From the NCBI GenBank assembly GCA_040079935.1, contig JBEBJI010000036.1, positions 1-18,714 of the forward strand: a DNA stretch of 18,714 nt, read 5' to 3'. Position 1 is the first letter of the stretch; each line of letters opens with the position of its first letter. This DNA comes from Methylotenera_A sp040079935. GTDB taxonomy: Bacteria > Pseudomonadota > Gammaproteobacteria > Burkholderiales > Methylophilaceae. Both the position numbers and the translations under genes were made by a program. A model generated the notes under the pieces. The model worked only from the letters and a program-made list of their open reading frames with translations. It searched no databases and was not told the origin of the DNA. Of this stretch, positions 11,996 through 18,714 are shown in pieces.

Positions 11996-14900
11996 TTAGC
12001 CTCTGCGGGCATTAAGTTCATTCGCAATCAATTCCGCCTGTTTTAGAACTGTATCCGTGGCTAATTCCGCCATATCTGGTGGGTAGCCAAACTGCCTGAG
12101 CGTACGTTTTACAATCACCTTCAATTTAGCTCTTACGCTTTCTTTTATCGTCCAGTCAATAGAAGCATTTTCGCGAACACGCTGTAACAGCACCACTGCG
12201 AGTTCACGCAATTTGTCTTGTTGCATCAGTTCGCGGGCGCTATTGTTGTTGGCCACAGCAGTATAAAAAGCAAACTCCAACGGACTCAGTTTTAACCGTT
12301 CTGCTTCGCTATCACCATGTACAATTTCTTTGCTGACTTTGATTAGCTCGTCCATCAACTCAGCCGCAGTAATGATTTTATTTTGGTATCGTTTAATTGA
12401 GTTTTGCAGCATTTCCATTAGGCTACGGCCTTGCACTACATTCAAACGCTCACGTACTTTGATTTCGTCATTTAACAGTTTTTTAAGAACTTCTATCGCA
12501 ATGTTTTTGTGCTCATGGTTTTTAAGTTCTAATAAGAACTCATCGCTTAGAATAGAAATGTCAGGTCTCTTAATTCCTGCCGCATCAAATATATCAATCA
12601 CCTGTTCTGAGACTAATGCTTTATCAATCACCTGACGTATAGTGGTCTCAATCTCTTCATTGGTTTTACCTTCGCCAGTACTATCAAATTTAGCTAAGCG
12701 TGCTTTTACTGCTTGAAAAAATGCCACCACATCTTTCACATCCATCGCTTTTTCATGCGGAATAGCAATCGCAAAAGTTTGTGACAGCATGGTCACTTCA
12801 TTGATGTAACGTTTTTTACCATCCTCAATATTTAAAATATGCTCTTCTGCGGCCAATATGAGTGAAAGCTTTTTAGATGTATCTGCCGCGAAGTATTCTT
12901 TGTAGTTAAAGCCATGATACATATTCGCCACAACCTCTAGCTTCTCTAGCATCATCTCTACCGCTTGCTCTTGCGTCTCGGCTGGGTCGCCTTTGCCACC
13001 TGCATCAGAATAGAATGAAAGTGCCTGTTTTAAATCTGCTGCAATGCCTAAATAATCCACCACCAGTCCACCAGGCTTATCTTTATATACACGGTTCACC
13101 CGCGCAATCGCCTGCATCAGGTTGTGACCTTTCATGGGTTTGTCGATATAGAGCGTATGCATGCTCGGTGCATCAAAGCCTGTTAGCCACATATCTCGGA
13201 CAATGACTAATTTTAGCTCGTCATCAGGGTCTTTCATACGTTCGGCTAAGTTACGGCGCTGTTGCTTGGTAGTATGGTGCTTGGCGAGCTGCGGTCCATC
13301 ACTTGATGCAGCCGTCATCACCACTTTAATTGCACCTTTACTTAAATCATCAGAATGCCATTCAGGTTTAAGCTTAATAATCTCTTCATATAGCGCAGCG
13401 GCAATACGGCGTGACATGCTCACAATCATGCCTTTACCAGCAAACACTTCTTGTCGCTGTTCAAAGTGCGTCACAATATCTTGGGCAATATTCTTAATGC
13501 GTTTTTCGCTACCGATTAAAGCTTCGATTTGCGTCCAGCGTGTTTTGGCTTTTTGCGTTTCAGTGAACTCATCTTGGTCTAGCTCTTCATCGAGTTCAGC
13601 AACCAGCTTGCGACCTTCATCTGAGAGCTGTACTTTAGCCAAGCGGCTCTCATAGTAAATACGCACCGTTGCTCCATCTTCAACTGCTTGGGCAATATCG
13701 TAAACATCCACGTAGTTACCAAATACCGCAGGCGTATTTACGTCGGTACTTTCAATTGGGGTGCCAGTAAAGCCTAAGTAGGTGGCGTTCGGCAACGCAT
13801 CACGCATGTATTTAGCAAAACCATATACAATTTTTTGGCCAATCACTTCACCCGCTTCATTTTTATCATCAACAGTTTTAGCTTTAAAGCCATATTGCGT
13901 GCGATGCGCTTCATCGGCAATCACTACAATGTTTCTGCGTTCCGATAGCGTTTCATACACATTGCCTTCTTCTGGCTGAAACTTCTGAATGGTGGTAAAT
14001 ATCACGCCGCCAGAAGCCACTTTGAGCAATTCTTTAAGCTGTTGCCTATCTTCAACTTGTTTGGGCTCTTGCCGTAACAATTGAGATGAAGCTGCGAAGG
14101 TATCAAATAGCTGGTCATCTAAGTCGTTACGGTCGGTAATCACCACAATGGTAGGGTTATTCAAGGCTAACACTATCTTGCCAGTATAAAACACCATAGA
14201 GAGTGACTTACCACTGCCCTGCGTGTGCCATACCACGCCCGCTTTGCGGTCGCCCTTGGGCTGATTGCGTACATCGCCTAAGCCATAGCTTGCTGGTGTT
14301 TGCCCTACGCCAGTGCTTTCTGCTGAGGCACGCAAGGTAGAGGCCACGGCTGCATTCACTGCGTAATATTGATGATAGGCTGCCAGCTTTTTAACGGTGT
14401 TAATGCTAATTTGTTTAGTAATCGCATCTTCTTTGGATGTCTTTTCGAATACGATGAAGTGGCGGATTAAATCTAATAATGTCGCTTTGCTGAGCATGCC
14501 ATTAATCAACGTTTCTAACTGGCTTACAAGGTGAGAGGCTTCCGCCTTACCATCCGCACTCTTCCAAGCCATAAAGCGGCTTAAACCTGCTGAAATGCTG
14601 CCTGCCTTGGCTTCTAATCCATCAGAGATAACAACAATACCGTTGTAAGTAAATAGGCTGGGAATCGTTTGTTTGTAGGTTTCTAATTGTCTGTAAGCCG
14701 AATTGAGATTGGTGTTTTCATCAGCTGCATTTTTAAGTTCAATAACCACTAATGGCAAGCCGTTCACAAATAGAATTAAATCGGGGCGTTTGTTTTGGTT
14801 GTTTTCAATAATGGTGAACTGGCTCGCCACCACAAAGTCATTATTATCAGGGTTGGCAAAATCAACTAGCCAAACTAAATCACCACGGGTATTGCCATCT

Positions 14901-15196
14901 TTTTGGTAGCTAACATTCACACCCTCTGTGAGTAAACGGTGAAAAGCTTCATTATTGGCTAACAACTCAGGTGAGCTAATGCGCTGTATGGTTTTAATCG
15001 CTTCATCTAATGCTGCTTGAGCGATGGTAGGATTGATGCGTTGAATAGCTTTTTTTAATTGATTAATTAGAAGCACTTCAGAAAAGCTTTCACGCTCTTG
15101 ATTGCTTGCTTCAGGTGCATAGATATAGCTATAACCTAAACGTTCGAGTAACTTAATAGCAAACTCTTCAATAGCAGATTCGGTAAGTCGGCTCAT
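11996..15196 (-). CDS. hsdR: Type I restriction enzyme R subunit (HsdR)
   Basis: The 1066-aa protein is a complete HsdR motor-nuclease. The N-terminal PD-(D/E)xK nuclease is visible as D139, E153-x-K155 (VVIELKN) and the QxxxY motif (Q170-Y174). The helicase motor follows with Walker A HTQGSGKS (324-331), the DEAH box (ADEAHRTQYG, D428-H431), GFTGTPIES and a motif VI region with MQAIARVNRVYKD. The C-terminal helical part should contact the methylase core. With HsdM and HsdS it translocates DNA and cuts unmethylated DNA far from the recognition site. Its ATG directly follows the stop of the abi gene (TAAATG), with GGAGAG as ribosome binding site, so it is translated from the same message. Confidence 0.96.
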   Translation of the reverse strand: MSRLTESAIEEFAIKLLERLGYSYIYAPEASNQERESFSEVLLINQLKKAIQRINPTIAQAALDEAIKTIQRISSPELLANNEAFHRLLTEGVNVSYQKDGNTRGDLVWLVDFANPDNNDFVVASQFTIIENNQNKRPDLILFVNGLPLVVIELKNAADENTNLNSAYRQLETYKQTIPSLFTYNGIVVISDGLEAKAGSISAGLSRFMAWKSADGKAEASHLVSQLETLINGMLSKATLLDLIRHFIVFEKTSKEDAITKQISINTVKKLAAYHQYYAVNAAVASTLRASAESTGVGQTPASYGLGDVRNQPKGDRKAGVVWHTQGSGKSLSMVFYTGKIVLALNNPTIVVITDRNDLDDQLFDTFAASSQLLRQEPKQVEDRQQLKELLKVASGGVIFTTIQKFQPEEGNVYETLSERRNIVVIADEAHRTQYGFKAKTVDDKNEAGEVIGQKIVYGFAKYMRDALPNATYLGFTGTPIESTDVNTPAVFGNYVDVYDIAQAVEDGATVRIYYESRLAKVQLSDEGRKLVAELDEELDQDEFTETQKAKTRWTQIEALIGSEKRIKNIAQDIVTHFEQRQEVFAGKGMIVSMSRRIAAALYEEIIKLKPEWHSDDLSKGAIKVVMTAASSDGPQLAKHHTTKQQRRNLAERMKDPDDELKLVIVRDMWLTGFDAPSMHTLYIDKPMKGHNLMQAIARVNRVYKDKPGGLVVDYLGIAADLKQALSFYSDAGGKGDPAETQEQAVEMMLEKLEVVANMYHGFNYKEYFAADTSKKLSLILAAEEHILNIEDGKKRYINEVTMLSQTFAIAIPHEKAMDVKDVVAFFQAVKARLAKFDSTGEGKTNEEIETTIRQVIDKALVSEQVIDIFDAAGIKRPDISILSDEFLLELKNHEHKNIAIEVLKKLLNDEIKVRERLNVVQGRSLMEMLQNSIKRYQNKIITAAELMDELIKVSKEIVHGDSEAERLKLSPLEFAFYTAVANNNSARELMQQDKLRELAVVLLQRVRENASIDWTIKESVRAKLKVIVKRTLRQFGYPPDMAELATDTVLKQAELIANELNARRG

Positions 15197-15877
15197 TTAT
15201 TGCTCTCCGCTATCCGCTTTTATATTTAAGTCTTTAAATCCGTTAAATTCAGTTTCATAGGCGTTGTAATCTACGTTAAACAATATCTCACTTGCAAGAT
15301 AGGAGTATTCCCCCATAGTAAATTCCCCAAAAGCCTCATCCCAAGACTCATTAAAATCTTGTAACTCATCATATATTAACTTGATTGGCTCTAAAGTTTG
15401 AGCATCTTCTTTAATTATAGTGTCGAACTTGCGCTCTTCAAAAGCGCGTATAAGAAACAATGCAATCACCAAAGTACTATCAATCAAAAATTCACGCGTA
15501 AGCAAATCTACTTTGCTGTTTCTCTCTCTTAGTTCGTCAAGCGATTTGCCATGAGAGGTGGGGCTAATATCATTTCTCAGATTGCCAATTTCTTCACCAA
15601 TAGTTGCAAGTGACCTTGAAACCTGATTCACCAAGTCTCGATTTGAATATCCCAAGGCAGAAAATGCCTTTTTAAGAACTCCGTTTACGCTCGAGTTTTC
15701 CGACAATTCAACATTTTTTGATTTGCAAATTTCTTTTCCTATGCTTTCAAGTAATGCTTTTGCATTTTCAAGGGAATGACTAAAATCTGATTCGATGTGT
15801 GCTTCAATTCTATCAACATATAGTTCAAGAATTTTCCAGTGACTATATTGCTCAATAGTTGCACGGAGTTTTTGCAT
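15197..15877 (-). CDS. Abortive-infection family protein embedded in hsd operon
   Basis: The 226-aa product looks like the abortive infection C-terminal family (PF14355-type). The diagnostic part is at about 32-116: FSHSLENAKALLESIGKEIC, then VNGVLKKAFSALG, then IGNLRNDISPTSHGKS, with R101-N102 and H109-G110 forming the conserved RN...HG motif, which resembles the Rx(n)H motif of HEPN-type RNases. The C-terminal part is acidic. No membrane segment is seen. It starts one base after the hsdS stop and ends directly before the hsdR ATG, so its synthesis is locked to restriction. It may act as a back-up suicide effector or modify the restriction complex. The family call is fairly firm, the role here is inferred. 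Confidence 0.75.
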   Translation of the reverse strand: MQKLRATIEQYSHWKILELYVDRIEAHIESDFSHSLENAKALLESIGKEICKSKNVELSENSSVNGVLKKAFSALGYSNRDLVNQVSRSLATIGEEIGNLRNDISPTSHGKSLDELRERNSKVDLLTREFLIDSTLVIALFLIRAFEERKFDTIIKEDAQTLEPIKLIYDELQDFNESWDEAFGEFTMGEYSYLASEILFNVDYNAYETEFNGFKDLNIKADSGEQ

Positions 15878-15878
15878 T

Positions 15879-17009
15879 CTAAGATACTCTTACTTCACCG
15901 CTCATCAGCTTGGAGAGCAAGTTGTCGCGGAGTTTTTCTAGGGTTTTGATTTGTTTTGCATTGGTAATTTGTTTTTCTAGCAAAGGTGTCATTTGCTCGC
16001 TCATTAAAGCCAACTGTTCTGGTTTAGGCACTTTAACCATAGCTGTGTCTAAATCGCCTCGCTTAATATGTCCCATCGTGGTTGCGTGGCTAGATGAAAT
16101 TGAAATAAATTCATCTAAGTGATATTTGCACCAATGCAAATAAAACCATTTTGGAAATTCTTGCGATGTGACTTTGAATAAATGCTGGTTGAGCACACAT
16201 TTTTCGCCATCCCAAACTTTGACCATCAGCGAAGCTGACCAAGCAAATATCACATCGCCATTTTCAACGATGTATTCAGGTTTTACGTTGGATGTCGCCC
16301 AGTCTGAGTTTTCAGAAATGCCACTACTTAGCTCTTTAATTTTAAGCACTGGTAGTTTATTGATTGCATCAGTTGGTGGGAATTTTTGGCAAGCAAGTCC
16401 GTTTAAGAAGTTTGCAATTTTACTTAATGACTTTCCCTGCCACCCCTCCTGCGCTTCCTCCACAAACCATTGTCTAAATAGGGTTTCGGCCATGCGTTCT
16501 AGGGTGGTGTTTTGACGGTGGAGCAAATCGATTTTATCATCCAAACTGCTGAGGACTGAAGCGATGGCTTTTTGTTCTTCAAGCGGAGGTATTGAAACTT
16601 CTAGGTTTGCAATTTGGTCTTTGGACACATTTGGAAATGTTGAGCCAGTTGCAGATGCAAGCAAAAGCTCCAAGTTAAAATCAATAACTGCCTTTAAGAA
16701 ATATTTATATTCAGCACCATTTTTATGTCTCAATGCGGCTAAGCCACGACCAATTGCATACTCTTGGTCGCTCCAATTCATTTTCCCAGTTGTTGAACCT
16801 CTAACACAAAATAAAATATCACCAGACTTGCTAAACCTTTTGGGGTCAGTAGTGAATTGAACAGCCTTAGGATTTCTGATTCCAAACTCGGTAGGCCCAT
16901 TAAGGAGTGGTACTCCAGCACCAGCGTCGTTACAGGTCTCACCCTCTGGGGATTGACCCATTACAAATTCCGCAATATCTGTCAGCGTACCTTCTTGCCA
17001 CTCACTCAC
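15879..17009 (-). CDS. hsdS: Type I restriction enzyme specificity subunit (HsdS)
   Basis: The 376-aa protein has two target recognition domains (about 1-140 and 186-335), each closed by a conserved helical spacer. The central spacer reads SIPPLEEQKAIASVLSSLDD (139-158) followed by KIDLLHRQN; the terminal one reads LEKQITNAKQIKTLEKLRDN (345-364) followed by LLSKLMSGEVRV. The TRDs decide the two halves of the bipartite DNA target; the target cannot be read from sequence by eye. It starts at a GTG that overlaps the hsdM stop in GTGA, so it is translationally coupled. It is somewhat shorter than many HsdS proteins (about 400-450 aa) but both halves look complete. Confidence 0.93.
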   Translation of the reverse strand: MSEWQEGTLTDIAEFVMGQSPEGETCNDAGAGVPLLNGPTEFGIRNPKAVQFTTDPKRFSKSGDILFCVRGSTTGKMNWSDQEYAIGRGLAALRHKNGAEYKYFLKAVIDFNLELLLASATGSTFPNVSKDQIANLEVSIPPLEEQKAIASVLSSLDDKIDLLHRQNTTLERMAETLFRQWFVEEAQEGWQGKSLSKIANFLNGLACQKFPPTDAINKLPVLKIKELSSGISENSDWATSNVKPEYIVENGDVIFAWSASLMVKVWDGEKCVLNQHLFKVTSQEFPKWFYLHWCKYHLDEFISISSSHATTMGHIKRGDLDTAMVKVPKPEQLALMSEQMTPLLEKQITNAKQIKTLEKLRDNLLSKLMSGEVRVS

Positions 17010-18547
17010 AGCTTCACCTTTGCCAAGTTCTCTGCAATCGCATTATTGAGTTTTTCTTCCTCCACCAACAGCGCTTCAAATTCCGCTTTAAGGGCGTTAA
17101 AGCGCTCGGCAAAGTTAAAGTCATCTTCGTCATCGGGCAAGCCTACATAACGGCCTGGGGTGAGTACGTAATCGAGTTCTTTTACGCGGTCTAGGCTGAC
17201 GGATGCGCAAAATCCTGCAACATCTTGATACGCTCCATTTGGGTTGCGCCAGTTGTGATAGGTGTCGGTGATTTGTTTAATATCGTCATGGCTCAGCTCT
17301 TTGGTGCGGCGGTTGATAAGGTGGCCTAGGTTGCGGGCATCAATAAACAAAATCTCGTTACTGCGATTTCTAAATTTGCCGTTTGTACGGTTGCGACTCA
17401 TAAACCACAAAGCGGCGGGGATTTGGGTGTTTAAAAACAGCTTGGCGGGCAGGTTGACGATGCAATCAATGACATTGCCTTGCTCTATCAGCGCTTTGCG
17501 GATGTCACCTTCGCCACTGGTTTTGCTGGTGAGTGCGCCTTTGGCGAGTACCACGCCTGCTTGGCCTTGTGGTGATAAATGGTAGATAAAGTGTTGCAGC
17601 CATGCAAAGTTAGCGTTGCCTGCGGGCGGTACGCCATATTGCCAGCGGCCATCGGTGCGCAGTAGTTCACCTGACCAATCGCTCACGTTAAATGGAGGGT
17701 TGGCAATGATGTAGTCGGCTTTTACATCTTTGTGCGCATCGTTTAAAAAGCTGCCTTCGTTGTTCCATTTGACCTGTGAGGCTTCAATGCCACGAATGGC
17801 GAGGTTCATTTTTGCCAAACGCCATGTGGTTTGGTTGCTCTCTTGGCCATAAATAGAAATATCATTGCCGCGGCCTTGATGGTCGGCCACAAACTTTTCA
17901 GATTGCACAAACATACCACCTGAGCCACAGCAGGGGTCAAACACTCGGCCTTGGTAGGGTTCTAGCATTTCAACTAACAACCCAACTACTGAGCGTGGCG
18001 TATAGAACTGTCCGCCTTGTTTGCCTTCTGCCAGTGCAAACTCCCCTAAAAAGTATTCAAACACATGACCGAGTACATCGGCACTGCGCGATTTAGCATC
18101 ACCCAACGCAATGTTCCCGACCAAATCAATGAGTTGACCAAGGCTGGCGGGGTCTAAGTTATCGCGGGCGAATACTTTAGGTAAAACACCTTTAAGTGGT
18201 GGGTTTTCTTTTTCGATGGCATCCATGGCAGCATCCACCATTTTGCCGATTTCTGGCTGACGTGCATTCGATTGCAAATAAGACCAACGCGCTTCTTGCG
18301 GCACAAAGAATACGTTTTCAGCGGCATATTCGTCTTTGTCTTCTGGGTCTGCGCCTGCGTATTCACCTTCTCCAGCAGAAAGCTTGGCAAAGTGCTGCTC
18401 AAAAGAATCTGAAATGTATTTTAGAAAGATTAAACCTAAAACAATGTGCTTGTACTCGGCTGCATCAATGTTTTTACGGAGCTTGTCAGCGGCTTTCCAT
18501 AGTTGTTTTTCTAATGGTTCTGTTTTTAGTTCTTTTTCTGCTGCCAA
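17006..18547 (-). CDS. hsdM: Type I DNA methyltransferase (HsdM)
   Basis: From the TTG at 18547, with GGAGAG six bases upstream, the product is 513 aa; an in-frame TTG at 18586 would add 13 residues but lacks a ribosome binding site. The N-terminal HsdM domain carries LEKQLWKAADKLRKNIDAAE. The methylase domain has GGQFYTPRSVV (178-188), the SAM-binding motif FDPCCGSGGMF (203-213) and the catalytic NPPF (283-286), which mark an N6-adenine methyltransferase. The C-terminal part has the usual R-LDPGRY-like element as LDYVLTPGRYVG. It is the first gene of hsdM-hsdS-abi-hsdR and must protect host DNA before restriction appears. Confidence 0.95.
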   Translation of the reverse strand: MAAEKELKTEPLEKQLWKAADKLRKNIDAAEYKHIVLGLIFLKYISDSFEQHFAKLSAGEGEYAGADPEDKDEYAAENVFFVPQEARWSYLQSNARQPEIGKMVDAAMDAIEKENPPLKGVLPKVFARDNLDPASLGQLIDLVGNIALGDAKSRSADVLGHVFEYFLGEFALAEGKQGGQFYTPRSVVGLLVEMLEPYQGRVFDPCCGSGGMFVQSEKFVADHQGRGNDISIYGQESNQTTWRLAKMNLAIRGIEASQVKWNNEGSFLNDAHKDVKADYIIANPPFNVSDWSGELLRTDGRWQYGVPPAGNANFAWLQHFIYHLSPQGQAGVVLAKGALTSKTSGEGDIRKALIEQGNVIDCIVNLPAKLFLNTQIPAALWFMSRNRTNGKFRNRSNEILFIDARNLGHLINRRTKELSHDDIKQITDTYHNWRNPNGAYQDVAGFCASVSLDRVKELDYVLTPGRYVGLPDDEDDFNFAERFNALKAEFEALLVEEEKLNNAIAENLAKVKL

Positions 18548-18714
18548 CTGACTCTCTCCAATTCCATGTATGATTTTCCCTATCAATAGAAGGTATCATA
18601 TTATGAATCTTCAAGATTGTCTTTCTTTTCAAAGCCTCTCATTTTTAATTTTAGTGATTTGATTTCTATAATTTAAATTCATTAGTAAATTTATAAGAAT
18701 TAATCAAATAATTA
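18548..18714. other. AT-rich region upstream of hsdM
   Basis: The 167 bases before the hsdM start are very AT-rich and should hold the promoter of the hsd operon. Several TATAAT-like hexamers can be found on the minus strand but none has a convincing -35 at normal spacing. No operator palindrome of note and no further gene are visible up to the window end. Confidence 0.4.

Noticed and set aside
11836..12027. Minus-strand 63-aa frame after hsdR
   Set aside because: It begins inside the hsdR end, passes through repeat copy 4 and has no Shine-Dalgarno sequence or known motif.
17262..17585. Plus-strand frames opposite hsdM, hsdS and hsdR
   Set aside because: All are antisense shadows of well-supported type I RM genes, without domain signatures.

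Overview
This is an AT-rich stretch of accessory DNA, probably from a low-GC beta- or gammaproteobacterium. The Methylophilaceae are a guess from the flavour of the UmuDC, HNH and small regulatory proteins; no marker gene settles it. No ribosomal or housekeeping genes are present. The only chromosomal landmark is a 50-nt 3' fragment of a tRNA with a CAT anticodon at 5162-5211.

Left region (1-5211): the end of an IS30-family insertion sequence, then a mobile element read almost entirely on the minus strand. In the direction of the integrase gene it holds: a P4-type tyrosine integrase beside the tRNA fragment, an orphan 255-aa protein, an AlpA-type regulator, two HTH proteins (one apparently split by a homopolymer frameshift), an orphan 120-aa protein, a divergently read small lipoprotein, a 52-aa excisionase-like HTH protein and a DUF2280 (phage packaging neighbourhood) protein. 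No capsid or tail genes are visible, so it resembles a phage satellite or decayed prophage. GGGGTA/TACCCC motifs cluster in front of the integrase, and a strong bidirectional terminator follows the tRNA fragment.

Middle region (5212-11945): an AlpA-like regulator followed by three gene modules separated by four related, same-orientation repeats that all end in AGTGCAATTA (5621-5668, 6083-6156, 9143-9211, 11899-11945). Module 1 is a secreted small HNH nuclease. Module 2 is an OLD-family ATPase/TOPRIM nuclease with an HNH endonuclease in one operon, a plausible two-gene anti-phage system. Module 3 is a mutagenesis/SOS operon: UmuD-like protease with an N-terminal extension, UmuC, an SRAP-like protein and a 44-aa protein. 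Its promoter region carries a perfect 25-bp palindrome abutting umuD. A truncated tyrosine-recombinase start lies directly on the third repeat, suggesting the repeats are recombination sites and the array grew by accretion.

Right region (11996-18547): a complete type I restriction-modification operon, hsdM-hsdS-abi-hsdR, with an abortive-infection family gene embedded between hsdS and hsdR and tightly coupled to both. Together the middle and right regions form a defence island that also carries SOS mutagenesis genes, sitting next to a second integrated element at the same tRNA-derived site.
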